From VRUE01 sp963697805 (GTDB lineage Bacteria > Actinomycetota > Thermoleophilia > Solirubrobacterales > 70-9), in NCBI GenBank assembly GCA_963697805.1, contig CAVOPB010000003.1, positions 476,508-540,507 of the forward strand: DNA of 64,000 nt, in the 5' to 3' direction. The translations under genes were made by a program, and so were the position numbers. Each line of letters begins with the position of its first letter. Within the stretch, counting starts at the first letter, position 1. This document shows, one piece after another, positions 27,089-36,211 of the stretch. The notes under the pieces were generated by a model. The model was given only the letters and a program-made list of their open reading frames with translations. It was not told the DNA's origin and made no database searches.

Positions 27089-28638
27089 GCCAGGTGCTCG
27101 TGGACGAACCGCACGACGGCGGCGCCCTCACCGACCGCGGTAGCGCAGCGCTTGATCGAGCCGGCGCGGACGTCGCCGGCCGCGTAGATCCCCGGTGTGC
27201 TCGTCTCGAGCAGCCCGTCGGCCCTGGCCTCGGCCCCGGTGAGGACGAAGCCCTTCTCGTCGCGGGCGATGCACTCGCCGAGCCACTCGGTGCACGGCGC
27301 CGCGCCGAGGAAGAGGAAGAGGAAGTTGAGTGGGACCTCGGCCCCGTCGGTGAGGGTCACCCCGTCGAGGTGGCCGTCGTCGCCGTGGAGGACCTCGACT
27401 TCGCTGCGGTCTCGAACCGCAACCCCGTATCTGTCGAGGTCGGAGATCAGGTAGTTCGACATCGTCTCGCCGAGGTCCGCTCTGCGGTGCAGGAGCGTCA
27501 CCAGGGCGCCGCCGCGCGCCAGCCAGATCGCGGCCTGGGCGGCCGAGTTGCCGCCGCCGACGACACCGACCCGCTGGCCGCCGCATAGGTGCGCCTCGGG
27601 CGGGCCCGCCGCGTAGAAGACGCTGATCCCCTCGTAGTCGGCAAGCCCGGCCACGGGCAGCCGCCGGTATTCGGCGCCGGTCGAGAGCAAGACCGCGCGG
27701 GCCGCGATCTCGTTGCCCTCCTCGAGTGTCACCACGTGCCGATCGCCGACCGGCTCCAGCCACTTGGCTCGGTAGGGAGTCGCCGTCCGCGCCCCGAACT
27801 TGCGCGCCTGCGTGACCGCGCGACTGGTCAGCTCGCTGCCGCTGATCCCGGCCGGGAACCCGAGGTAGTTCTCGATCCGCCGCGAGGTCCCGGCCTGACC
27901 GCCGAGCACGGTCCCCTCGATGAGCAGCGTCTCGAGGCCCTCCGATGCCCCGTATACGGCCGCGCCAAGCCCGCCCGGCCCGCCACCGAGGATCAGGAGG
28001 TCGACCTCCTCGCTCGCGTCCAGCTCGAGGCCGACCCCGAGGAACCGTGAGAGCTCGCCCGCGGTCGGCGCCTTCAGCTCGCCGCTGCCCGGGATCCGGA
28101 CCAGCGGGATTTCCGACTCGTCGAGCTCCGCCAGCACCTCGTCCTCGGTCGTCCAGCTGAATGGCAGCCGCTGCTGGCGCGCGTGGTCGACCAGCTCCCG
28201 CGTCCGCGGCGAGTCGGCGGGGCCGATGATCTGGATCCCGACCCCCTCGCGCGCCTGCAGGTATTCGCGGCGCTCGACGAAGGCGGGGAGGAGCAGCTCG
28301 GAGAGCGCCGGGTCCTCGAAGAGCAGCTTCCGCAGCACTTCGCGATCGACGGCTATGTAGCGGAGCGGTTTGGTCACCTCCGCGGTCAGGAACACGGTCT
28401 GGCCGGAGAGGAGGTTCATCTCGCCGAGGAATCCGTGCGGCGGATGGCGGACGATCTCATGGCCGGCCGCGTCGATGATCGCGATTTCGCCCTCGAGGAT
28501 CGCGACGAAGGGATAGAGGCGATCGCCGGGCTCGAAGAGCTTCTCGCCGACCTCGGCGGTCCGCTCCTCGCCGTGCTCGGCGAGCGTCTCGAGCTGTGAG
28601 CTCGAGAGAACCCGGACCGGCAACTCCGTCATCGCCAT
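27085..28638 (-). CDS. Cyclic-nucleotide-binding-domain thioredoxin reductase-like flavoprotein without CxxC
   Basis: The 517 residues begin with a cNMP-binding/Crp-type domain (about 1-125: EPGDRLYPFVAILEGEIAII, GFLGEMNLLSGQ), then a linker, then a TrxR-like FAD/NAD(P) module. The FAD site is LLILGGGPGGLGAAVYGASEG, the NADP site VGVVGGGNSAAQAA, and the closing FAD motif STPGIYAAGDVR. Where true TrxR has CATC, this protein reads VFYAAGPPEAHLCGG, so the redox dithiol is missing and it cannot reduce thioredoxin in the usual way. Its ATG overlaps the stop of the upstream zinc-finger gene. Confidence 0.85.
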   Translation of the reverse strand: MAMTELPVRVLSSSQLETLAEHGEERTAEVGEKLFEPGDRLYPFVAILEGEIAIIDAAGHEIVRHPPHGFLGEMNLLSGQTVFLTAEVTKPLRYIAVDREVLRKLLFEDPALSELLLPAFVERREYLQAREGVGIQIIGPADSPRTRELVDHARQQRLPFSWTTEDEVLAELDESEIPLVRIPGSGELKAPTAGELSRFLGVGLELDASEEVDLLILGGGPGGLGAAVYGASEGLETLLIEGTVLGGQAGTSRRIENYLGFPAGISGSELTSRAVTQARKFGARTATPYRAKWLEPVGDRHVVTLEEGNEIAARAVLLSTGAEYRRLPVAGLADYEGISVFYAAGPPEAHLCGGQRVGVVGGGNSAAQAAIWLARGGALVTLLHRRADLGETMSNYLISDLDRYGVAVRDRSEVEVLHGDDGHLDGVTLTDGAEVPLNFLFLFLGAAPCTEWLGECIARDEKGFVLTGAEARADGLLETSTPGIYAAGDVRAGSIKRCATAVGEGAAVVRFVHEHLA

Positions 28639-28952
28639 CAGCTCAGCATCGGGGACGGCGGGATCCGGGTCTCGCCCCGGACCTCGGGGATCACCATCCC
28701 GACCTCATCGATGAAGCACCACGACCAGTCTTCTTCCGGCTCGAGCGAGCGGATCAGCGGGTGGCTGTCCTCGCGGGCGTGGCGGCTGGCGTGTTTGTTG
28801 GGGGAGTCGTCGCAGCAGCCGACCTTGCCGCACTCGAGGCAGATCCGCAGGTGCAGCCACTTGTCGCCGGTCTTCAGGCACTCCTCGCAGCCCTCGACCG
28901 ACTCGGGCAGCTCGGTGACCCGGACCTGGTCGAGGTGAGTGCATTCGGGCAT
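28638..28952 (-). CDS. UBP-type zinc finger protein
   Basis: The 104-residue protein carries a ZnF-UBP fold pattern: CTHLDQV, GCEECLKTGDKWLHLRICLECGKVGCCDDS, then HASRHAREDSHPL. This is the eukaryote-like ubiquitin-binding finger, found in bacteria as a stand-alone domain. It is translationally coupled (ATGA) to the cNMP/FAD oxidoreductase and is presumably its partner or regulator. The ligand in bacteria, which lack ubiquitin, is not known. Confidence 0.85.
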   Translation of the reverse strand: MPECTHLDQVRVTELPESVEGCEECLKTGDKWLHLRICLECGKVGCCDDSPNKHASRHAREDSHPLIRSLEPEEDWSWCFIDEVGMVIPEVRGETRIPPSPMLS

Positions 28953-29000
28953 CCAGAATCAAGCCTAGACCAGCGGCTCGTCCCGCTCTAAGCTCGACGT

Positions 29001-30881
29001 ATGCGCAAAGGCTTTCGGGCAATGGGTCCCGCGCTCGCCCTGCTCGCCGTCCTCGTGCCGCTGCTTGCCGTGACCGCCACCGCGGCCGCCAAGGGGCACG
29101 GCGGCAAGCCGAAGAAGTGCAAGGCCGGGAAGGTCGCGGTGAAGATCAACGGCAGGGCGAGATGCACGCCGCTGCGCAAGGCGCTGCCGCCGCCGAAGGC
29201 GGCCGACCAGAACCTGGCCGCGGTGCAGCACGCGCTGGGGATGGACCTGAAGGGGCTCGAGCGCCACGGCAAGAAGGTTCCCTCGGCCCGCGGTGTGCTC
29301 GGCGCCGCCGGGCTGAAGAAACTCGAAGGCGCGGTCAGCAAAGGCCTGACGTTGGCCCAGCACCTGAAAGCGGCGAAGAGGTCCACCCTATCCTCGTTGG
29401 CGTCGCCGCTCGCGACCGCCTCGGGCGGATGCACCCCGATCCCCGCCGCCCGTGGGCAGGGTGACAAGTTCAAGTCGGGCGGTCTCAGCGGCAGCGTCGA
29501 CCTCTCGAACGGATCGGTCCAGCTCGGCATCGAGGGCGGGCCGGGGGGGCTGCGGGTGGAACTCGACCTGAGGATCTGCGACAAGGGCGGGCTGAAGCTG
29601 CCCAGCTGCCCGGAAGCGAACGGCAGGCTGGACGGCACCGACGAAAGCCTGATGAGCATGGACCTGAAGGTCTTCCAAGGGAGCGAGCAGGTCTTCGGGC
29701 AGAGCTTCGGGTTCAAATCCCGGACGGTGATCGCACCGGTCCAGGTCGATGACAACGCGAAACTCGAATACTTCGAAATCGACCACCGGTACAGCGAGAA
29801 CTCGTCGAACAACGGCGTCTCGGTCCACTTCAACTACCACGGCCACGCCCGCGTCACCTACCCAGGGGCCAACTACGACCCGACCGGCACCGATGTCGAA
29901 GCGAGGGCCTCGGTCGCGGGCGTCGACGACAGCAACGACGAACTGCGCGAAGCCGAGTTCGACCTCAGCTTCGAATCGAAGCCGAAGGCCGACAAAATCT
30001 TCGCCGCCGAGGTCGACAAAGTGATCAAGGCGCTGGAAACGGCGGAAAAAAACTGGATGACGCCGAACAAGTGCGCGCAGATGTCATTCACCCCGGAGAC
30101 AAAATCGCTGAAACCGCTGAAAAAGGACAAAAAAGACACATTTGACGCGGAAGTCAAATCTGCGGATGGTGGGAAGCCCGACTCAGGCACCTGGACGGTC
30201 CTGAAACAGGCGAACGGCTCATTCACCCCGACGACCGCGCACTCCAACCCGGCGAAATTCAACTACACGGTCAAAAAAGTCGGCGACGAAATCTTCATCG
30301 AAGTCACCCTCAAAGTCGTCTCCGCCGCGGGCGTTGCCGAAAAAGACTGGATCCAGCCGACCGAACCCGACCTGATCAATCACATCACCGGAGAATTCAT
30401 CGTCATAGAAACCCTCAGCGGCTCGACCATCGAATGGTACGGCGACGCGACTTACGACCGGGCCGTGCCCGGGCTGGGCGGTGCCACGGGCGCCTACTTG
30501 CTCGCGTCCGGCACCGCCACCGGGGTCTTCTCGGGCAAATCGGGCCAGGGGGACGGCTGCGAATGGACGGGACAACACAAATTCACGATCGAGAAAAACA
30601 ACGCCGTGACGGTACTTGAAGTGAAACCCGGGAGTCTGGAACCGCCCTACGAATACAACATCGAAGCGACCGTTCGCAACCAAGATCCCACCGGGGTAAC
30701 CCTCACCAACTGCGTTGAACCGAAAGACAACGGGAAAGCGGTGGAAATCCAACCCGACATGGACTTCTACACCAACCCACAGGTCAGCGACGACGGGATC
30801 CACTACAAAGGCTCCAGCTCGGAATCCCCCGGCCCGGGATACACGATCAAACAGGACTGGGACTTCGACGGGATCAAATGA
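29001..30881 (+). CDS. Secreted protein of unknown family
   Basis: The 626 residues start with a signal peptide (MGPALALLAVLVPLLAVTATAAA). A lysine-rich segment (GKPKKCKAGKVAVKINGRARC) and then about 480 residues of beta-rich, aspartate-rich sequence follow. There are no TM segments after the signal. From about 30000 the codons shift to A-ending lysine and glutamate (AAA, GAA), unlike its neighbours, which may reflect expression level or horizontal origin. Its stop overlaps the next ATG (ATGA), so it forms an operon with a P-domain protein. I recognise no catalytic motif. Confidence 0.7.
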   Translation: MRKGFRAMGPALALLAVLVPLLAVTATAAAKGHGGKPKKCKAGKVAVKINGRARCTPLRKALPPPKAADQNLAAVQHALGMDLKGLERHGKKVPSARGVLGAAGLKKLEGAVSKGLTLAQHLKAAKRSTLSSLASPLATASGGCTPIPAARGQGDKFKSGGLSGSVDLSNGSVQLGIEGGPGGLRVELDLRICDKGGLKLPSCPEANGRLDGTDESLMSMDLKVFQGSEQVFGQSFGFKSRTVIAPVQVDDNAKLEYFEIDHRYSENSSNNGVSVHFNYHGHARVTYPGANYDPTGTDVEARASVAGVDDSNDELREAEFDLSFESKPKADKIFAAEVDKVIKALETAEKNWMTPNKCAQMSFTPETKSLKPLKKDKKDTFDAEVKSADGGKPDSGTWTVLKQANGSFTPTTAHSNPAKFNYTVKKVGDEIFIEVTLKVVSAAGVAEKDWIQPTEPDLINHITGEFIVIETLSGSTIEWYGDATYDRAVPGLGGATGAYLLASGTATGVFSGKSGQGDGCEWTGQHKFTIEKNNAVTVLEVKPGSLEPPYEYNIEATVRNQDPTGVTLTNCVEPKDNGKAVEIQPDMDFYTNPQVSDDGIHYKGSSSESPGPGYTIKQDWDFDGIK

Positions 30882-31639
30882 GAACACTTCCGCTCGCAGC
30901 GGCGCTGCTGATCGGCGTGCTTGTCCCTGCCTCCGCCCGGGCCGAAACCCACACCTTCCTCAATATGGCCGACCTCGTTCCCTCCGGGGGCGCGGGGGAC
31001 TTCGGCCCGGCCGGTAAATATCCGTCGAGCATCGTCGTATCCGGCCTCTCGGGCACGGTCACGAGGGCGACCGTGACCCTGATCGATCTCGACTCCTCCA
31101 GCCCCGATGACATCGACATGGTCATCACCGGGCCGAACGGGCAACAGGTGATGCTGATGTCGGATGCCTGCGGGGAATACCCGGCCAACCTGGAAGACGA
31201 GGACTGGACATTCGAAGACGCGGCCCCGACCTTCGTTCCAAACGGCGGGCCGTGCGGACCCGGCCAGCAGGTGAGCTTCAAGCCCTCCAACTACCTGGGG
31301 TCGGAACCGGAGCCCGACGACCTCAGCCCGGGAGGCGGCCCGGCGCCCCCCTATCTGAACGCGCTCTCGTTCTTCGACGGCGCCTCCCCGGACGGCGCCT
31401 GGAACCTCTACGTGATCGACGACAACGCCGCCGGTTTTCTCGGCTTCGAGATCAAGGCCTGGGCGCTGACCCTGGACGTCGAACCACCACCACCCGCGCC
31501 GATGCCCGCTGCGGCGGGAGCGGCGGCGTCGCCAAAGGCGACCGGGAAGCGGGCCGCCGCGCTGGCGAGGTGCAAGAAGAAGGCGACGAAGCGCGCGCGC
31601 ACCAGGTGCCGGCGCCGGGCGCGGACGCTGCCGGTCTGA
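30878..31639 (+). CDS. Secreted P-domain (proprotein convertase)-like protein
   Basis: The 253 residues start with a signal peptide (LPLAAALLIGVLVPASARA). The body has the jelly-roll signature of convertase P-domains: VTLIDLDSSSPDDIDMVITG, a central ALSFFDGASPDGAWNLYVID and a C-terminal strand GFEIKAWALTL. A Pro/Ala linker and a very basic tail (RCKKKATKRARTRCRRRAR) follow; such tails may bind the cell wall. P-domains usually accompany a protease; none is encoded in the same gene. It is coupled to the upstream secreted protein. Confidence 0.68.
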   Translation: MRTLPLAAALLIGVLVPASARAETHTFLNMADLVPSGGAGDFGPAGKYPSSIVVSGLSGTVTRATVTLIDLDSSSPDDIDMVITGPNGQQVMLMSDACGEYPANLEDEDWTFEDAAPTFVPNGGPCGPGQQVSFKPSNYLGSEPEPDDLSPGGGPAPPYLNALSFFDGASPDGAWNLYVIDDNAAGFLGFEIKAWALTLDVEPPPPAPMPAAAGAAASPKATGKRAAALARCKKKATKRARTRCRRRARTLPV

Positions 31640-31666
31640 GCCCGGGCGCGGTCTAGGATCGCCCGC

Positions 31667-32548
31667 ATCCACCGGATCCGCATCCTCGAGCCGGCCGCGA
31701 ACGTCCTCGCCTTCTACGAGGGTCGAATCGAGGGGTACCGCTTCGCCGAGGAGCCGAACTGGGTCGACGAGGGGGCGATCTCGCTGGGGATCGCGAGCTA
31801 CGCAATCGTTGCCGGGCGCGAGGCGCTGGTCTACGACACCCACGTCTCGGTCGAGCGGGGGCGCTTCGTCCGGCACGCCCTGGAGGAGCGTGGGGTGGAG
31901 GCGATCACCGTCCTCCTCAGCCACTGGCACCTCGACCACATCGCCGGCAACGAGGCCTTCAGCGACTGTGAGATCCTCGCGACTGCCCGCACGGCCGAGT
32001 TGCTCGAGGCCAACCGGGCCGCGATCGAGGTCGGCACGTTGGAGGGGCCACCGTCGATCGAGCCGCTGATCATGCCGACGCGTGTCTTCTCGGGCGGTGA
32101 GCGCCTCGCCCTCGGCGGCACCGAGGTCGAGTTGATCGAGGTCAACATCCACAGCGACGACGCGGTGGTGGTCTGGATCCCCGGACGGCGCCTCCTTCTC
32201 TGCGGCGACACGATGGAGGACACGATCACCTACGTCGATGAGCCAGAGAGCTTCGACGCGCACCTCGCCGACCTCGAGCGGCTCGGGCGCCTCGAACCCG
32301 AGCGCATCCTCCCCTGCCACGGCGACCCCGAGGTGATCGCCGCCGGCGGCTACACGGCCGACCTGATCGCCGCCACCCGGCAGTACATCGAGGCGCTGAT
32401 GCGCTGCCGCGACGACCCGAAGCTGCGCGACCTGCCGCTCCGCGAGCTGATCGCGGAGCCGCTCGAGGCCGGCTGGGTCCATTACTTCGAGCCCTACGAG
32501 GCCGTCCACGACGAGAATCTGACGGCCGTGCTCGCCCTCGGCGGATAG
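31667..32548 (+). CDS. MBL-fold metallo-hydrolase, apparently ATC start
   Basis: Metallo-beta-lactamase fold hydrolase with the metal motif SHWHLDHIAGN, a second ligand region LLLCGDTMEDTITY and the late histidine ILPCHGDPEVI. In-frame homology-like sequence (IRILEPAANVLAFYEGRIEG.. YAIVAGREALVYDTHVSV) runs well upstream of the first GTG (31895), which would remove the first strands of the fold. No ATG, GTG or TTG is present back to the previous stop. ATC 31667, 8 nt after AGGA, is the best available start (293 aa). The substrate is unknown. Confidence 0.72.
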   Translation: MHRIRILEPAANVLAFYEGRIEGYRFAEEPNWVDEGAISLGIASYAIVAGREALVYDTHVSVERGRFVRHALEERGVEAITVLLSHWHLDHIAGNEAFSDCEILATARTAELLEANRAAIEVGTLEGPPSIEPLIMPTRVFSGGERLALGGTEVELIEVNIHSDDAVVVWIPGRRLLLCGDTMEDTITYVDEPESFDAHLADLERLGRLEPERILPCHGDPEVIAAGGYTADLIAATRQYIEALMRCRDDPKLRDLPLRELIAEPLEAGWVHYFEPYEAVHDENLTAVLALGG

Positions 32549-32579
32549 GGCAGCGGACTCCTGCTTCGACAGCGTCGAC

Positions 32580-32711
32580 ATGCGCTTCGAGGGCATTGAT
32601 CGCCGCTTCGATTCGATGCAGCGCGCCATGGTTCAGGCCGTGATCACATTGACCGGCGCGATGCTCGCCGGGTGGGCCGCGCTGATCGCGCTGGTCGCGA
32701 CGCAGCTCTGA
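32580..32711 (+). CDS. Small protein: RFE-type heptad plus one TM helix
   Basis: This 43-residue ORF reads MRFEGIDRRFDSMQRAMVQ and then a hydrophobic helix (VITLTGAMLAGWAALIALVA). It resembles a common short bacterial protein type in which repeated RFExxDRRF heptads precede a C-terminal TM anchor. The in-frame sequence upstream (FDSVD) looks like another heptad, so the N-terminus may have been lost or may start at an unusual codon. Function unknown. Confidence 0.5.
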   Translation: MRFEGIDRRFDSMQRAMVQAVITLTGAMLAGWAALIALVATQL

Positions 32712-32717
32712 CACGGT

Positions 32718-34283
32718 TCAGCGAGTGGGCCGCGCGGTGCGAACGTGAACCGATTTGTTGAAACCGACTATCGCGCCGCCGCCGCGGAGCTTCATCGCCA
32801 GCCTGATCGAGAGCTTTGAGTGCTGCTGAAGCTGCTTGCGGGCCGCCTTCCTCGGCTTGATCCGTAGCGTCGCCTTTCCCTTCTTGACCTTGGCATGCGC
32901 TCTGCCGAAGACCGCTTTGGGCGAGACGATCCGGGCCGCCGCGCTGATTGAGCTCGTCGAACTGCAGCGGAGCGAGACGGTCAGCGTCCCTTTCGCCGCG
33001 AGGCGGGATTTCTTGATCTTGCATTTCGGCGCCGGCCCGGTGGTGAATTCGGCGAACGCGCCGGCCGTGGTTCCGGTGGGGTTCGTCGCCACCACCCGGT
33101 AGCGGTAGGCGGTCGCCGGCGTCAGTCGGCTGAGGGGGATCGAGACCGGCTGGTCCGCGGCACCGGCCGAAAGATGGGTCGGCGAGCCGGTCGTCGTCGT
33201 GGCGCCAATCGGCCCGTACTCGATCGCGACGTCGGTCGGTTGCGAGTGCCCGTTGACCGTGCCGGCGATCTTCGCCTGCGCCGCCAGAACCTCGCCGGCC
33301 GCGCCCGTGGTCGCGTTCGGCGGGGTGGTTATCCGCCCGATCCGGCCCACATTGCTCTCCGTGAACCAGACGTTCCCGTCCGGCCCGGGCGTCACACCGA
33401 AGAGCCCGACGCCGCTCGGGAGCGGAAAGCCTTCGATCGCCCCGCCGGTTGTGATTCGGCCGATCTTGTCGCCCGCGGCGAACCACAGCGCATTGTCGGG
33501 CCCGGCCGTGATTTCGTCCGGGAACATTTTTGGCGGCAGCGGGAACGGCTGCTGGGTTCCGTCGGTGGCGATTCGGACGACAACCGATGGGTTCAGCGCC
33601 GTGTACCAGAGGGCTCCATCGGGGCCGGCGGCGATCCCCTCCGGGTTTTCGATGCCGGCCGGCAGCGGGAAGTAGGTCGTCGTCCCGCTGGGGGCCATCC
33701 GCCCGATCTTGCTCGCGCTGTACTCGGTGAACCAGAGGTTGCCGTCGGAGCCCGCCGCGATCGCGTTCGGACCTTCTTCGGTGGTCCGCGACTCGTCGGG
33801 CACGGCGAGTGGCGTCGCCGCCGGGATCCGCCCGATCGCCTTGGTGACGCCCTCGGTGAACCAGAGCGCGCCTTCGGGCCCGGCGGTGATGTGGGTCGGG
33901 TTGGCGATCGCGCTTGCCAGTTCCTTGGTGAGGACGTTGCCCGCCGCATCGATCCGGCTGACGCTCGACTGGCCCTGGCTGACGAACCACATCGCGCCGT
34001 CGCTCCCGGCCGCTATGTCGTACGGGAATAGCGTCACTGGGAGCGGCGCCTCGAGCGTGATCCGGCCGTCCACAGTAATCCGCCCGATTCCGTGGCTGCT
34101 GAACTGGGCGAACCAGAGCGCCCCGTCGCTCCCAGCCGCGATCGCGCGGGGGCCCGTTTCGCTCGAGGGCGGGTCGCTCGCCGGGAAGGTGTTGATAGTC
34201 GGCGTCAGCGCCGCCGGCGCGGGGACGGCGCCCGAGATCGCGAGCGCAAGCCCCAGCAGAGCGACCTGAAGCATCCGCCTCAT
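32718..34283 (-). CDS. Secreted virginiamycin-B-lyase-like beta-propeller protein
   Basis: The 521 residues carry a signal peptide (MLQVALLGLALAISGAVPAPA). Seven-bladed propeller repeats follow with the Vgb-type unit ITAGPEGALWFTE.. IGRI, for example IAAGSDGNLWFTEYSASKIGR. Next come a fibronectin-like segment (PATAYRYRVVATNPTGTTAG) and a basic C-terminal domain (CKIKKSRLAAKGTLTVSLRC). True Vgb is a cytoplasmic streptogramin lyase, whereas this protein is exported and has extra domains, so a binding or structural role is more likely than drug inactivation. ATG 34283 starts the signal peptide. Confidence 0.8.
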   Translation of the reverse strand: MRRMLQVALLGLALAISGAVPAPAALTPTINTFPASDPPSSETGPRAIAAGSDGALWFAQFSSHGIGRITVDGRITLEAPLPVTLFPYDIAAGSDGAMWFVSQGQSSVSRIDAAGNVLTKELASAIANPTHITAGPEGALWFTEGVTKAIGRIPAATPLAVPDESRTTEEGPNAIAAGSDGNLWFTEYSASKIGRMAPSGTTTYFPLPAGIENPEGIAAGPDGALWYTALNPSVVVRIATDGTQQPFPLPPKMFPDEITAGPDNALWFAAGDKIGRITTGGAIEGFPLPSGVGLFGVTPGPDGNVWFTESNVGRIGRITTPPNATTGAAGEVLAAQAKIAGTVNGHSQPTDVAIEYGPIGATTTTGSPTHLSAGAADQPVSIPLSRLTPATAYRYRVVATNPTGTTAGAFAEFTTGPAPKCKIKKSRLAAKGTLTVSLRCSSTSSISAAARIVSPKAVFGRAHAKVKKGKATLRIKPRKAARKQLQQHSKLSIRLAMKLRGGGAIVGFNKSVHVRTARPTR

Positions 34284-34320
34284 CCCAACCAGCCTAACCG
34301 GGGATGAAAGGCTGACGGGG

Positions 34321-36211
34321 ATGAGCGGCACGGGAGCGCAATCGACATTCAGCGGGCGGACCGCCTGGGCCCGCAGCCTGCAGGGACCGCTGCGCGAATT
34401 CCTCAGCACCGAGATCGGCGGCGCCAGCGTGCTGCTGGTGGTTGCGATCGCCGCGATCGCCTGGGCCAACATCGACCTCTCCTCCTACGAGAGCGTCTGG
34501 CGGACCGACCTCTCGATCAACATCGGCTCCTCGGGGATCTCCCAGGACCTCCGCGAGTGGGTCAACAACGGCCTGATGACGTTTTTCTTCTTCGTCGTCG
34601 GCCTCGAGGTCCGGCGCGAGTTCGACCTCGGCGAGCTGCGCGAGCGCCGCCGCCTCGCCCTGCCGGTGCTCGCCGCCATCGGCGGGATGCTCGTCCCGAT
34701 CGCGATCTACCTCGCCTTCAACGCCGGCGAGGGCTCGGCCCAGGGGTGGGGGGTGGCGATGTCGACCGACACCGCCTTCGCCCTCGGCATGCTCGCCCTG
34801 GTCGGCCCCCGGTTCCCCGACCGGCTGCGCGGCTTCCTGCTGACGATCATCGTCGTCGACGACGTCGTCGCCCTGCTCGTCATCGTCGCCGCCTACAGCG
34901 GCGCGATCGACGTCGTGCCGCTGTTGATCGCGATCGGGATCTTCAGCGTGATCTTCGTCGGCCTCGCCGTCGCCGGGATCCGGGTCGGGCCCGTCTATTT
35001 CATGCTCGGGCTCGGAGCCTGGGTGGCGCTCTACGAGTCAGGCATCGACCCGGTCGTCCTCGGGCTCGCGGCGGGAATGATCGCCTGGGCCAACCCCGCC
35101 GGCCGCGGCGAGCTCGAGCGGGCGACCCAGCTGTTCCGCGACTTCCGTGAGCAGCCGACGCCGGAACTGGAGCGCTCGGCGCGTTCGGGCCTGCGCGCCG
35201 CGGTCGCGCCGAACGCGCGGCTGCTGCAGCTCTACCACCCCTGGACGAGCTACTTCATCGTCCCCCTCTTCGCGCTTGCGAACATCGGGATCGCGATCGA
35301 CGTCGACTTCCTCTCCAGCGCCTACAGCTCGCCGATCACGCTCGGGATCCTGGTCGGCTACGTGCTCGGCAAGCCGGTCGGCGATCACCGGCGTCTCCTG
35401 GCTGGTGACGAAGCTGAGCCGTGGCCGCCTCCGGCCACCGGTCGGCTGGGCGGCGACGATCGGCGGCGGCGCGATCGCCGGCATCGGATTCACCGTCTCG
35501 CTATTGATCGCCGCCCTCGCCTTCGACGGCGCCGAGCTGCGCGAGGCGAAGCTCGGTGTGCTGAGCGCCGCGATCCTCGCCTCGACCCTGACCTGGCTCG
35601 TCTTCCGCGGCACCGCGATGCTGCCGCGCCAGGCCCGGATCCGCGCCCTGCTCGGCGGATCCGCGGTGCTGACCGACCTCGCGGTCCCGGTCGACCCCGA
35701 GCGCGACCACGTCCGCGGGCGGGCCGAGGCGCCGGTGACCCTGGTCGAGTACGGGGACTTCGAGTGCCCCTACTGCGGCCGCGCCGAGCCGGTCATCCGC
35801 GAGCTCCTCGCCGACTTCGGCGACGTCCGCTATGTCTGGCGCCACCTGCCGCTCTCCGATGTCCACCCCCGGGCCCAAATTGCGGCAGAGGCCTCCGAGG
35901 CGGCCGCCGAGCAGGGGGCGTTCTGGGAGATGCACGACCTCCTGCTCGACCACCAGGGCGAGCTCGCCCCGCCCCACCTGCGGCACTACGCCGACCAGCT
36001 GGGCCTCAACCTCCCGCGTTTCGAAGAGGACCTGCGCCAGCACTCCCACGCGGCCCGGATCGAGGAGGACGTCGACTCCGCCGACCTCAGCAGCGTCACC
36101 GGCACCCCGACCTTCTTCGTCAACGAGAAACGCCACGACGGCGCCTACGACATCGACACCCTCTCGGCGGCGGTGCGGGCCGCGCGGGCGCGGGCGGTGA
36201 TCAGCGCCTGA
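34321..36211 (+). pseudogene. nhaA: NhaA Na+/H+ antiporter fused to DsbA-like thioredoxin domain, frameshifted
   Basis: Frame 1 from ATG 34321 encodes the NhaA membrane domain (GLMTFFFFVVGLEVRREF, AMSTDTAFALG, TIIVVDDVVALLVI with the conserved aspartates). It breaks at LGKPVG. The second frame resumes at ITGVSWLVTKL, finishes the antiporter, and adds a thioredoxin-fold domain with the CPYC active site (YGDFECPYCGRAEP) and cis-proline region GTPTFFVN. One extra G at about 35383 accounts for the shift. NhaA-DsbA fusions are a known actinobacterial architecture. The last 11 bp overlap the convergent gene. Confidence 0.82.

Noticed and set aside
32718..34283. Streptogramin-resistance lyase
   Set aside because: The propeller repeats are Vgb-like, but the protein has a signal peptide and extra C-terminal domains, so antibiotic inactivation is not supported.
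7162..36211. Programmed +1 frameshifting in the three broken genes
   Set aside because: No slippery codon plus stop context or shared stimulatory element is present at the three sites; single-base insertion is simpler.
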